Source: Acetobacteraceae bacterium (GTDB lineage: Bacteria > Pseudomonadota > Alphaproteobacteria > Acetobacterales > Acetobacteraceae). From it: 64,000 nucleotides of DNA. Positions 20,653 to 30,096 of the stretch are shown piece by piece. Below the pieces are notes generated by a model. The model searched no databases. It saw nothing but the letters and a program-made list of their open reading frames with translations, and was not told the origin of the DNA. Where the stretch lies: assembly GCA_947475245.1 (NCBI GenBank), contig CANJLW010000005.1:144574-208573 (forward strand), given 5' to 3'. A program made the position numbers and the translations under genes. Each line of letters begins with the position of its first letter. Positions within the stretch are counted from its first letter, which is position 1.

Positions 20653-20804
20653 TCGATGTTATCGCCGCCAACCGTCGATGCTTCGGCGGTTGGCGTGGCG
20701 GAGAGGACTTAGCGGATTGCGGCGGATGGGTAGTTTCCGTCGGTAGGGTCGCGCCTCGCCGCGGACTAGGGTGGCATTCTACCTTAGAAGTGGATGCACC
20801 GACC

Positions 20805-21695
20805 ATGAGCGCGAACACGGCCTCCCGCTTCCGCACTGTGCGATGGCGCACCGTCTTTTTCGTCCTGGCGCTGACGAACGTGCCGACGGCGGGATGGGCT
20901 ACACCTTTGCTCGGGTCAAATCTGGCCGGCTTCGCGGTTCTCGCGGCGACGGCAGTGAGCAATACCGGCGCGACAACCATCGACGGGAATGTCGGGGTTT
21001 CGCCGAGCGCTTCGATAACCGGCTCGGAAGCCATCACGCTATCCGGTAGCTATCATACCGGGAGCGACCCGATGGGAACCGCCGCACAAATCGAAATCGC
21101 CACGGCGATCACGCTCCTGAGCAGTCTGGACCAAGGCACGACGTTGCTTGCCGATCTCACGGGTCTCGTGGTGTTTCCCGGCGTCTACACGGTCCCCGCC
21201 GGGGTCACCAACCTGACGGGAACGCTTACGCTGGACGGCAACGGCAATACCAACGCGGCCTGGGTCTTTCTGATGACCAGCACACTGATTACCTCACCCG
21301 GCGCGTTTGTCGATGTGATCAACACAGGCGCGGGTGCCGGGATATACTGGCGTGTCGCCAGCTCCGCGACCCTGGATACGACAACAGTCTTCTCCGGCAA
21401 CATTCTTGCGTGGGAGAGTATCACGCTTAATCATGCCGCCACGATCGCGTGCGGACGCGCCCTCGCGCATACCGGCGCGGTGACAATGGACAATAATACC
21501 GTCGGCGCGTCCAATTGTATGAACACCATCGGAGAAGGCACCAACGGCTTCAGCGGAGGACTCGACGTCGTGGGCGCGACGGTCAACTTCCTCCCCTTCG
21601 CTGAAATTCCAGAACCTGGTTCCCTTGTTTTGGTTTCCGCCGGGTTTGGCTTGTTGAGCGTCTCCCGACGGAGGCGCGCAAAGTCCGGCGCATAA
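20805..21695 (+). CDS. Ice-binding-like (DUF3494) family protein with PEP-CTERM sorting signal
   Basis: 'LAGFAVLAATAVSNTGATTIDGNVGVSPS...', 'AWVFLMTSTLI', C-terminal 'EIPEPGSLVLVSAGFGLLSVSRRRR'. Start placed at ATG 20805, giving a signal peptide. Confidence 0.85.
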   Translation: MSANTASRFRTVRWRTVFFVLALTNVPTAGWATPLLGSNLAGFAVLAATAVSNTGATTIDGNVGVSPSASITGSEAITLSGSYHTGSDPMGTAAQIEIATAITLLSSLDQGTTLLADLTGLVVFPGVYTVPAGVTNLTGTLTLDGNGNTNAAWVFLMTSTLITSPGAFVDVINTGAGAGIYWRVASSATLDTTTVFSGNILAWESITLNHAATIACGRALAHTGAVTMDNNTVGASNCMNTIGEGTNGFSGGLDVVGATVNFLPFAEIPEPGSLVLVSAGFGLLSVSRRRRAKSGA

Positions 21696-21719
21696 GCGTC
21701 GACGGTTCGGAACGACGAC

Positions 21720-22931
21720 CTATCGCCGCACCGCCGGCGGACGACGCAGCATCCAGAACGCCACGCTGCCGCAGAGGTAGAACCCGATCGACATCCAGAA
21801 CGCGACCCGATAGCTGCCGGTCTGGTCGAACACGAACCCGGCCAGCCACGATCCGCCCGCCGCGCCGACGCCCGTGCCGATCGAAATGACGCCCAGAATT
21901 GTCCCGAGATTCGGCCCCGGAAACAAATCCGCCGTCTTGGCCGTGATCGCCGGCCCGCGCGCGCCCCAGGTCAGGCCGAAGAAGCAGGCGTGCAGCCACA
22001 GCAACAGATGCTGATCCGGGCTGACGATCAGCAACCCGCAGGCCACGCCGATGATCGACGTGCCATAGGTAATGATCGCCGAACGCTCCCGCCCGATATA
22101 ATCCGACACCGTGCCGGTGATGATCACCCCCGGCAGCGACAGAAACGCGCCCATTCCCAGGACCGAGGCCGCATAGAGCTTGTCGAACCCGATATCGACG
22201 GCGAAGGCCAGTTGATGCAGCGCGACCAGAAAGCTGCCCAGCCCGGTAAACATGTAGACCAGCATCAGCAGCCAGAAATGCGGCGTACGCATCGCCTGCC
22301 GTACCGTCCATCCATCCCCCGCGGCCGCTTTGCGGGCCGCGGCGGTGCTGGGTTCGGGGTCCGTGCGCCGGAACAGGGCGGCGAGCGGCACAATCAGTGC
22401 CGCCATGAATATCCCCTGCCACAGATAGGCCCCGCGCCAGCCAAGCCCACCCACCATCAGCGTGGCAACGGGGGCGGAGAACGCTCGGGCGAATCCGTTC
22501 GCGGACTGCACCACGGACACCGCCATGCCGCGATTGCGCACGAAGTACTTCGACAGCAGCGGCACGAACACCACCAATCCCAGGCAGTTCGCGCCCAGGG
22601 TCATGATCACGCCGTACAGTACCACCATGTGCCACAACTCGGTCGCATAGGCGCTTGCCACCAGCCCGGCTGCCAGCAACACCCCGCCCATCAGGATCAA
22701 ACGCCGCGGCCCCAGCCGATCCACCAGGATGCCGACGATCGGCGACGTCCACCCATGCACCAACTGCGACACCGAATAAGCCACCGACACTTCCGCTCGG
22801 CTCCAGCCAAAGGCCTCGATAAAGGCGACAAGGAAGACGGTGTAGGCGTGCATGAACCCCGCCCCGACCGAGAAGGTCAGAAAGGCGGCGGCCAGCAGCA
22901 TCCAGACGCGGCTCGGTGAAAGCGAGGACAT
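21720..22931 (-). CDS. MFS transporter (monocarboxylate / oxalate-formate antiporter-like)
   Basis: 'SPSRVWMLLAAAFLTFSVGAGFMHAYTVFLVAFIEAFGWSRAEVSVAYS', 'DRLGPRRLILMGG'. Confidence 0.9.
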   Translation of the reverse strand: MSSLSPSRVWMLLAAAFLTFSVGAGFMHAYTVFLVAFIEAFGWSRAEVSVAYSVSQLVHGWTSPIVGILVDRLGPRRLILMGGVLLAAGLVASAYATELWHMVVLYGVIMTLGANCLGLVVFVPLLSKYFVRNRGMAVSVVQSANGFARAFSAPVATLMVGGLGWRGAYLWQGIFMAALIVPLAALFRRTDPEPSTAAARKAAAGDGWTVRQAMRTPHFWLLMLVYMFTGLGSFLVALHQLAFAVDIGFDKLYAASVLGMGAFLSLPGVIITGTVSDYIGRERSAIITYGTSIIGVACGLLIVSPDQHLLLWLHACFFGLTWGARGPAITAKTADLFPGPNLGTILGVISIGTGVGAAGGSWLAGFVFDQTGSYRVAFWMSIGFYLCGSVAFWMLRRPPAVRR

Positions 22932-23009
22932 GAACCGTTTGTGCCGCGCGCGCGGTGGAAAGGCCAGCGCCCCTCCCCTATCCTGAGCGCCAAACCGGGA
23001 GATACGACG

Positions 23010-24074
23010 ATGAAATTCGGCTTCTGCGTCATGGCGAACATCGACGAAATCGGCTTTTTCAGCCACGCCGAATCATTAGGCTACGATGCCGTTTGGGTGG
23101 CCGACAGCCAGCATTTGTTCTCCGATGTCTATGCCGTGCTGGCATTGGCCGCGCGTCAGACCAGCCGCATCCACCTCGGCCCCGGAACCGCCATTTGCGG
23201 CACGCGCATCCCCCCGGTGCAGGTCGCCGCGATGGCGACGCTGAACCGCCTGGCACCCGGGCGCGTGTTCATGGGCATCGGCACCGGCAACACCGCCATG
23301 CGCACCATGGGCCAGAAACCCATGAAAATCGCCGAATTTTCCGAATACCTGCGCGTTCTGGCCGCGCTGCTCCGCGGGGAAACCGTCGATTACACCTTCA
23401 ACGGCGTCACCAAGCCGATCCGCATGTTGATGCACGAAACCGACTATATGAACCTGCAACCACACATCCCGCTCTATGTCTCCGGCTTCGGCCCGCGCGC
23501 GATGGCGCTGGCCGGGGAGCACGGCGACGGGCTGGTCTTCGCCATACCCCCGCGCGGCGTGGCGGTGCCGGAGGCAATGGGCCACGTCCGCCAGGGCGCG
23601 GCGCGCGTCGGACGCGACATGGCCGGATTCCGCAACGCTGCCCTGACCAATCTGGCGCTCCTGCAACCCGGAGAGGCCGCGGATTCAGATCGGATCAAGG
23701 CCATGGTCGGGCCGAACGTCATGGCCAGCGTCTACTATTTCTACGACACCGTGCACGAGCGCGGGATCGAGCCGCCGCCCTTTCTGCGCCGCCTCTGGAA
23801 GCCCTATTGCGCCCTGGTCGAACAAACCAGACCGGAACACCGCCACTTCCGCACGCATGAATTCCATTACACCCGCATGCACCCCGGCGAGGCCGAACTT
23901 ATCGACGCGCAACTGATCCGCGACACCTGTCTGGTCGGCACCGCCGACGAGTTGATCGACCGTATCCGCGCTTTGGAAGCGGAGGGTCTGCAGGAACTCA
24001 TGTTCGCCTCCGGCAACACAGCCAAATGGCAAATGGCGGAGGAATTCGCGCGGCTCGTGATGCGCAGGTTGTAA
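23010..24074 (+). CDS. LLM-class (luciferase-like, F420/FMN-dependent) oxidoreductase
   Basis: 'MKFGFCVMANIDEIGFFSHAESLGYDAVWVADSQHLF', 'LGPGTAICGTRIPPVQVAAMATL', 'RVFMGIGTGNTAM'. Confidence 0.88.
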   Translation: MKFGFCVMANIDEIGFFSHAESLGYDAVWVADSQHLFSDVYAVLALAARQTSRIHLGPGTAICGTRIPPVQVAAMATLNRLAPGRVFMGIGTGNTAMRTMGQKPMKIAEFSEYLRVLAALLRGETVDYTFNGVTKPIRMLMHETDYMNLQPHIPLYVSGFGPRAMALAGEHGDGLVFAIPPRGVAVPEAMGHVRQGAARVGRDMAGFRNAALTNLALLQPGEAADSDRIKAMVGPNVMASVYYFYDTVHERGIEPPPFLRRLWKPYCALVEQTRPEHRHFRTHEFHYTRMHPGEAELIDAQLIRDTCLVGTADELIDRIRALEAEGLQELMFASGNTAKWQMAEEFARLVMRRL

Positions 24075-24083
24075 GCGGAACGA

Positions 24084-24109
24084 CCGCGCCGGTTGCTTTC
24101 CCGGCGCGG
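24084..24109. terminator. GC-rich hairpin after LLM oxidoreductase gene
   Basis: CCGCGCCGG TTGCTTTC CCGGCGCGG, 9-bp perfect stem, just after the stop at 24074. Confidence 0.55.
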
Positions 24110-24184
24110 CCCCTTCGGCAGCCTTGGCACCTCGCTTCCCGAACGCTAAACAATCCCCAGACGCGCCCGGAGGGAACCCAACGC

Positions 24185-24868
24185 ATGATCAACAAGATCG
24201 TCCAGACCATGGCCGATGCCATGGCGGACATTAAGGACGGCTCCACCGTCCTCGTTTCCGGCTTCGGCTCGGTCGGCCAGCCGAATGTCCTGATCGACGG
24301 CCTGATCGAACAGGGTGCCAAGGACCTGACCATCGCCGCCAACAATGCCGGTTCCGGTCATGTCGGTCTGGCGCGCCTGATGGAGTTGGGCCGCGTCCGT
24401 CGGATCATCTGCTCCTTCCCCCGCTCGTCCGACCCCGTGGTGTTCGAGACGTTGTATCGCGCCGGTAAGATCGAGCTGGAAATCGTCCCGCAGGGCACCC
24501 TGGCCGAACGGATTCGCGCCGCGGGCGCCGGCGTGCCGGCATTTTTCACCGCGACCGGCGTCGGCACCAAGATGGCCGTCGGCAAGGAGCACCGGGAGAT
24601 CAACGGGCGCACCTATATCCTGGAAGACGCGCTGTTCGGCGATCTGGGTCTGGTGGAAGCCTGGGAGGCCGATCGCTGGGGCAACCTGACCTACAAGCTG
24701 GCCGGCCGGAACTTCAACCCCATCGTGGCGATGGCATCGAAGCTGACGGTCGTGCAAACTCAGCATATCCGCGAACTCGGTGATATTCACCCGGATCATA
24801 TTGTAACCCCCGGCATCTTCGTGGACCGTGTCCTTCACGTTCCCTACGGCGACCCCGGCGGCTTCTGA
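24185..24868 (+). CDS. 3-oxoacid/3-oxoadipate-type CoA-transferase subunit A
   Basis: 'DGSTVLVSGFGSVGQPNVLIDGLIEQGAKDLTIAANNAG', 'FFTATGVGTKMAVGKEHREINGRTYILE'. Confidence 0.92.
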   Translation: MINKIVQTMADAMADIKDGSTVLVSGFGSVGQPNVLIDGLIEQGAKDLTIAANNAGSGHVGLARLMELGRVRRIICSFPRSSDPVVFETLYRAGKIELEIVPQGTLAERIRAAGAGVPAFFTATGVGTKMAVGKEHREINGRTYILEDALFGDLGLVEAWEADRWGNLTYKLAGRNFNPIVAMASKLTVVQTQHIRELGDIHPDHIVTPGIFVDRVLHVPYGDPGGF

Positions 24869-24892
24869 ACCGCATACGAAGGAGACAGAGCG

Positions 24893-25555
24893 ATGTCCGC
24901 GACAACCGCCGAATTCAAACCCTTCAGCCGCGTGATGATGGCCCAGAACGTGGCCGCCGATATCCCCGAGGGGTGGTATGTCAACCTCGGGATCGGCATT
25001 CCGACCGCGGTTGCCGATCACGTGCCGCTGGATCGGGAAGTGATCTTCCATTCCGAAAACGGCGTGCTGGGCATGGGTCCCGCGCCGGAAAAGGACAAGA
25101 TCGAGCCGTGGCTGATCAACGCCGGCAAGCAGTATGTCACCCTGCGCGCGGGCGGCAGCATGTGCCACCACGCGGACAGCTTCGCGATGATCCGCGGCGG
25201 GCATCTCGACCTCTGCGTCCTCGGCGCGTTCCAGGTCGCCGATAACGGCGATATCGCCAACTGGGCAACGTCTGAAAACGATACGGCCCCGGCCGTGGGC
25301 GGCGCGATGGACCTCGCCGCCGGCGCCAAGCGGCTGTGGGTGCTGATGGAGCACACAGCGAAGGACGGCTCCGCCAAACTGGTGTCGAAATGCACCTATC
25401 CGCTGACCGCGATGGCGGCGGTGAAGCGCGTTTACACCAACCTTGCGACGGTCGATGTCACCGAACGCGGCTTCGTCGTGCTGAACATGGCGCCGGGCCT
25501 GACGTTCGAAAACCTGCAGGCACGGACCGAAGCCAAGCTGCATCTGCCGGCCTGA
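24893..25555 (+). CDS. 3-oxoacid/3-oxoadipate-type CoA-transferase subunit B
   Basis: 'WYVNLGIGIPTAVADHVPLDREVIFHSENGVLGMGPAP'; directly follows subunit A. Confidence 0.94.
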   Translation: MSATTAEFKPFSRVMMAQNVAADIPEGWYVNLGIGIPTAVADHVPLDREVIFHSENGVLGMGPAPEKDKIEPWLINAGKQYVTLRAGGSMCHHADSFAMIRGGHLDLCVLGAFQVADNGDIANWATSENDTAPAVGGAMDLAAGAKRLWVLMEHTAKDGSAKLVSKCTYPLTAMAAVKRVYTNLATVDVTERGFVVLNMAPGLTFENLQARTEAKLHLPA

Positions 25556-25563
25556 CGCCTACC

Positions 25564-25593
25564 CCGCGGGGCACGCCATGGCGTGCCCCGCGG
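25564..25593. terminator. Perfect 30-bp palindrome, possible terminator hairpin
   Basis: CCGCGGGGCACGCCATGGCGTGCCCCGCGG is its own reverse complement; lies just after the CoA-transferase B stop. No clear T-tract. Confidence 0.5.
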
Positions 25594-25680
25594 CCATCCC
25601 CCGACGCAAGCAGCCGGGGCGCCACCGCGCGCCCCGAAGCCTTGACCAACCCCCCGCTCGGCGCGACGATCCGACGATCA

Positions 25681-26754
25681 ATGGAGGAAACCATGACCAC
25701 CGCTGAAGATCGCGGCGAAAGCCTGCGGATGATTCGCGACAGCGCGACCGGCATCGCGCCGCGAACCAGCGACCTCAAGCGTATCCGTGCCCTTCGCTTC
25801 ACCGAGCCCGGCTTCGACAAAACCGTCTGGCGCGAAATGTGCGAAATGGGATGGGTCGGATTGCTGGTGGCCGAGGATAACGGCGGCTCCGGGCTGGGCG
25901 TGCAGGAATTCTGCGCGCTGACGGAAGAACTCGGCGCGGCGCTGGTCCCCGAACCGCTCATCCCCGCCGCCATGGCCGCTATGCTGCTGCCCGCCGATCA
26001 CCTGCAAGCCGTTCTGTCCGGCGAGAAAATCGTCCTGCCGGCGTGGCAGGAAAAGCCGCACAGCATCGATACCGTCGGCACCACGCAGTTCGCCGACGGC
26101 AAGGTCAGCGGCAAGAAGATCTTCATCCCGATGGCGGCCGGCGCGGACGCGTTTCTGGTCACCGCAGCCAACGGCCTCGCCCTGGTGGAGCGCAATGCCC
26201 CCGGCGTGCATCTGGAAATCGCCACCACCCAGGACGGCGGCAATTTCGGGACCCTGACTTTGGATAACGCAGCCGGGGAAGCCATCGCCGGCGACGCCGC
26301 CGCCGCCCTCGAAATCGCCACCATGGCCACCAGCGCCTATCTGCTCGGCGTGATGGACCGCGTGTTCGGCATTACCCTGGACTACCTGAAAACCCGCGAG
26401 CAGTTCGGTCGCAAGATCGGCTCCTTCCAGGCGCTTCAGCACCGCTCCGCCGATCTCAAGATCCAGGTCTCACTGGCCCGCGCCACCGTCAATGCCGCCG
26501 CGGCAACGCAGGATAACAGCGCCGACGCACGCGTGCGCATGGCCGCCGTCTCTCGCGCCAAGGCCCGCGCCTCCGACGCCGCTTCCATCGTCACCCGCGG
26601 GTGCATCCAGCTGCATGGCGGCATCGGCTATACGGATGCGGCCGATCCCGGCCTGTTCCTGCGCAAGATGATGGTGCTCGCGCCCGCCTACGGCAACGCG
26701 GCACTGCATCGCGCCCGTTTCCGCGACCTGGCGCCGGAAGCCGACGAGGATTGA
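25681..26754 (+). CDS. Acyl-CoA dehydrogenase (short form)
   Basis: 'MCEMGWVGLLVAEDNGGSGLGVQEFCALTEELGAALVPEP', 'REQFGRKIGSFQALQHRSADL', 'QLHGGIGYTDAADPGLFLRKM'. Confidence 0.9.
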   Translation: MEETMTTAEDRGESLRMIRDSATGIAPRTSDLKRIRALRFTEPGFDKTVWREMCEMGWVGLLVAEDNGGSGLGVQEFCALTEELGAALVPEPLIPAAMAAMLLPADHLQAVLSGEKIVLPAWQEKPHSIDTVGTTQFADGKVSGKKIFIPMAAGADAFLVTAANGLALVERNAPGVHLEIATTQDGGNFGTLTLDNAAGEAIAGDAAAALEIATMATSAYLLGVMDRVFGITLDYLKTREQFGRKIGSFQALQHRSADLKIQVSLARATVNAAAATQDNSADARVRMAAVSRAKARASDAASIVTRGCIQLHGGIGYTDAADPGLFLRKMMVLAPAYGNAALHRARFRDLAPEADED

Positions 26755-26758
26755 TCTG

Positions 26759-27559
26759 ATGGTCACGGGAACCACCGCAATCGTCGGCCTGATCGGCACG
26801 CCCATCCTGCAGGTCAAAATGCCGTCGCTGATGAACCCGTACTTCGCGGAACAGGGCCTGGATTGCGTGCTGATCCCGATGGATATCGGTCAGCACGCCA
26901 TCGAGTCGTTCGTCGCGACCGTACGCGGCTGGCACAACCTTCTCGGTATCGTCGTCACGGTGCCGTATAAGCAGGTGCTCGCCCCGTATATGGACGGGCT
27001 GACGGATCGGGCACGCCGCTTTTCCACCGTCAATGCGTTTCGCCGCGACAAGGACGGCACGTTGCACGGCGACATGTTCGATGGCGTCGGCTTCGTTAAC
27101 GCGCTGGATGCCAAGGGCGTAGGCCTCGCCGGAAAGCGCGCCGCGGTGATCGGGGCCGGCGGCGTCGCCAGCGCCATCACCAACTCGCTCTGCGAATCCG
27201 GCGTCTCCCGACTGCTCATTCAGGACATGGACACCGCGAAGCAGGACCGCCTGATCGCCACCCTGCGCGGCGCGTTCCCCGCGATCGAAATCCGCGCCGG
27301 CATTGAGTCGGTCCGCGACCTCGATCTTCTGGTCAACGGAACGCCGGTCGGCATGAACGACGACCCGCGCCTGCCGCTGTCGGCCGATCTTCTGGACACG
27401 CTGTCGCCGGACTGCTTCGTCGCCGATGTCGTCACCGCGCCTGCCATGACGCCGTTCCTGCGGCTTGCCCAGCAGCGCGGCTGCGCGATCCAGATCGGCA
27501 CCGACATGACGGCGCCGCAGATGCTGACGATCGCCCGCTTCCTGCGCGCCGCCCCCTGA
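26759..27559 (+). CDS. Shikimate/quinate dehydrogenase-family protein
   Basis: 'TAIVGLIGTPILQVKMPSLMNPYF', 'VTVPYKQVLAPYMDGLTDRARRFSTVNAF', 'KRAAVIGAGGVASAITNSLCESGVSRLLI'. Confidence 0.88.
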   Translation: MVTGTTAIVGLIGTPILQVKMPSLMNPYFAEQGLDCVLIPMDIGQHAIESFVATVRGWHNLLGIVVTVPYKQVLAPYMDGLTDRARRFSTVNAFRRDKDGTLHGDMFDGVGFVNALDAKGVGLAGKRAAVIGAGGVASAITNSLCESGVSRLLIQDMDTAKQDRLIATLRGAFPAIEIRAGIESVRDLDLLVNGTPVGMNDDPRLPLSADLLDTLSPDCFVADVVTAPAMTPFLRLAQQRGCAIQIGTDMTAPQMLTIARFLRAAP

Positions 27560-27594
27560 TCAAGCGTTTCGCCAACACCCAGGACGCATCCGAG

Positions 27595-28749
27595 ATGACC
27601 GACACAGACGACCTCGATGCCCTTTCCGACGACGCCTTTCGCCTGGTCGTGCGTCAGTGGATCGCCGAGAACTACCCGCCGGAAATCCGCAATCCGCTGA
27701 AGCGACTGCACTGGGAGGAAAGCAAAAGCTGGTACTTCAAGTTGGCCGAAAAAGGCTGGCTCTGTCCGGGCTGGCCGAAAGAGCACGGCGGCATGGGCCT
27801 CAGCACCGCTCGGCAGTTGATCATGCAGGACGAGTTCGAGCGGTACGGCTGTGCCCGTTTGATCGACCAGGGCGTGTTGATGATCGGCCCGCTGCTTCTC
27901 GCCCACGGTTCCGACGCGCAGCGGCGGGAGTTCCTGCCGAAAATCCTGACCGGCGAGCACATCTGGTGTCAGGGCTACAGTGAACCCAACGCCGGTTCCG
28001 ACCTTGCATCCCTGCGCACCCGCGCCGAACCGGACGGCGATCATTACGTCATCAACGGCCAGAAAATCTGGACCTCGATGGCGATGGACGCCAACATGAT
28101 CTACGTGCTGGCGCGCACGTCGAAAACCGGCAAGCAGCAGGAAGGCATCAGCTTCTTCCTTGTGCCGATGGACACGCCCGGCATTACCGTGCGTCCGCTG
28201 ATGACCCTCGACCTTAACGAGGAGTTCGCCGAAACCTTCTTTGACAACGTCCGCGTGCCCGCCGCCAATCTGGTCGGACTGCCGAACAAGGGCTGGAGCA
28301 TGGCCAAGGCCCTGCTGGGCTTCGAGCGCATCTATGTCGGCTCTCCCAAACAGGCGTCCTACGCACTGGCGCGGATGCGCGAACTGGCCGAACGCATGGG
28401 CGTGTGGGACGACGACGACGTCCGCGCCAAGCATGACCTCCATCGCATGGATATCGCCTCACTGGCGGACCTGTACGAAACCTACCTCGCTCAGGTCCGG
28501 CGCGGCGAAGTGCCCGGCCCCGACGTTTCGATGTTGAAGATCTTCCAGACCGAGCTTTATCAGCGCATCACCGAGACGATGCTGGATATCGCCGGAGAGC
28601 ACGGGGAAGCCATCGAACCGATGGAAGGCAACCGCGCGCTGAACCCCGCGGGCCTGTTTCTGCAAAGCCGGCCTTCGACGATCTATTCCGGGACCAACGA
28701 AATCCAGCGCAACATCCTGTCCAAGAACGTGCTGGAAATGCCGAGCTGA
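27595..28749 (+). CDS. Acyl-CoA dehydrogenase
   Basis: 'WPKEHGGMGLSTARQLIMQDEFERYG', 'WCQGYSEPNAGSDLASLRTRAEPDGDHYVINGQKIWTS', 'TIYSGTNEIQRNILSKNVL'. Confidence 0.95.
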   Translation: MTDTDDLDALSDDAFRLVVRQWIAENYPPEIRNPLKRLHWEESKSWYFKLAEKGWLCPGWPKEHGGMGLSTARQLIMQDEFERYGCARLIDQGVLMIGPLLLAHGSDAQRREFLPKILTGEHIWCQGYSEPNAGSDLASLRTRAEPDGDHYVINGQKIWTSMAMDANMIYVLARTSKTGKQQEGISFFLVPMDTPGITVRPLMTLDLNEEFAETFFDNVRVPAANLVGLPNKGWSMAKALLGFERIYVGSPKQASYALARMRELAERMGVWDDDDVRAKHDLHRMDIASLADLYETYLAQVRRGEVPGPDVSMLKIFQTELYQRITETMLDIAGEHGEAIEPMEGNRALNPAGLFLQSRPSTIYSGTNEIQRNILSKNVLEMPS

Positions 28750-28775
28750 CCGGCCTCTTTTGTTGAAGAGGCCGG
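28750..28775. terminator. Bidirectional terminator hairpin
   Basis: CCGGCCTCTT TTGTTG AAGAGGCCGG, 10-bp perfect stem between two convergent genes. Confidence 0.7.
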
Positions 28776-28785
28776 TGCGCGGGGA

Positions 28786-29418
28786 TCAGGCGGCGCGGAC
28801 GTAGCGACGCGCGAGGATCCGCAGGTGATCGCGGAAATGCGGGCGCAGCTTCGCGGTCCAGGGCGTTTGCGCGGCCGTTTTCCACGCCTCTCCCATCGTC
28901 ACTTCGGGTGATTCGACGTGGTACAGCGCGGTATAGCGATGCGTGCCGGTCGTATCGCGGAACCGACGCGCGCAGATCGTGCCGGGCACCGCCGACAGCG
29001 CCGGAATATGCTCGTTATCGTACCAATCGTTGAATTCCGCGTCGTGCGCGGGATCGACGTTCATCGTGTTCACCAGCAGGCCGCCGGCGCCGGCCTTGGG
29101 CACGAAATCGCCGGGGGTCGTCTGTTCCCCGTCGAACCGCAGCAGGCGCTGCGCGATCCGGCCCATGCGCTTGGACCACACCGACAGGTTCTCGTAAGCG
29201 ATCGCCTTGTAGGGCGCGCTCTGCAACACCGCCAGGCTGTCGAGCTCGTACGTCGCCACCGCATGCTTCGGGTTGGCGACGCTGATCCAGCGCTCGCACA
29301 CGCCGAAGCCCGGCACGCGCTCCCGCTCCGGCACGTGTTCCAGATCGTACCAGTCGTGAAACTCGTCTTCCTGCGCCTTCGAAAAATCGAACGCGACGAT
29401 CAACGCCCCGTGTGCCAT
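28786..29418 (-). CDS. Small dimeric alpha/beta-barrel-like (EthD/DUF4286-like) protein, internally duplicated
   Basis: Two repeats of the motif 'EDEFHDWYDLEHVPERERVPGF' / 'DAEFNDWYDNEHIPALSAVPGT'; ATG preceded by GGAGGA. Confidence 0.75.
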   Translation of the reverse strand: MAHGALIVAFDFSKAQEDEFHDWYDLEHVPERERVPGFGVCERWISVANPKHAVATYELDSLAVLQSAPYKAIAYENLSVWSKRMGRIAQRLLRFDGEQTTPGDFVPKAGAGGLLVNTMNVDPAHDAEFNDWYDNEHIPALSAVPGTICARRFRDTTGTHRYTALYHVESPEVTMGEAWKTAAQTPWTAKLRPHFRDHLRILARRYVRAA

Positions 29419-29575
29419 CTGTTCCTCCATTGGGTACCGACCCCGATCCCCTGTTGCGGACCGGACGGTACATGCGTGGCGAGTATAGCCAACCCCCACG
29501 GCACGAACAGAGTCGCCTGGCGCGCCCGCTCCGCCTACAATGGCGTTAAGAACCCCCGACCGAGTCTCCCTGTCC

Positions 29576-29998
29576 ATGCTGCATCTGACCAAACTCGCCG
29601 TCGGCGTGCGCGACATCGACCATATCCGCGCGTTACAGGCCGAGCGGGCACGCACCAGCCCGCCGTTGCGGCACCGGACGCGTAATGCGCCGAGGCGTAA
29701 GGAAGAAGTGCTGGCCGGCGGGTCGATCTACTGGGTCATCGGAGGGGCCACGATCGCGCGGCAACGTATCCTCGACATCGTCGACGATCAGCGCGAGGAC
29801 AACTCCGCCTGCACCGGTCTGATCCTTGATCCCGAGATTGTGCCGGTCATCGGCCGCCCGACCAAACCGTTTCAGGGTTGGCGCTATCTGCAACCCGCCG
29901 ACGCGCCGCCCGACCTGCCGGCGATGGGCGCGGCCGACGGACTCGACTCCCTGCCCCATGCCCTGCGGCGAGAATTGCGCGCGCTCTGCCTGATCTGA
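29576..29998 (+). CDS. DUF1489-family protein
   Basis: 'HLTKLAVGVRDIDHIRALQ...GGSIYWVIGGATIARQRILDIV...PFQGWRYLQPADAPPDL'. Confidence 0.8.
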   Translation: MLHLTKLAVGVRDIDHIRALQAERARTSPPLRHRTRNAPRRKEEVLAGGSIYWVIGGATIARQRILDIVDDQREDNSACTGLILDPEIVPVIGRPTKPFQGWRYLQPADAPPDLPAMGAADGLDSLPHALRRELRALCLI

Positions 29999-30096
29999 TC
30001 CAGGCGGGATCCAGTCATCGTAAGATTACATTTGCAACAAACATGCAAGCCTCTGTTGCGCGGTGCCCATGATCCGGTGCAAGTGACTCTCGCATC

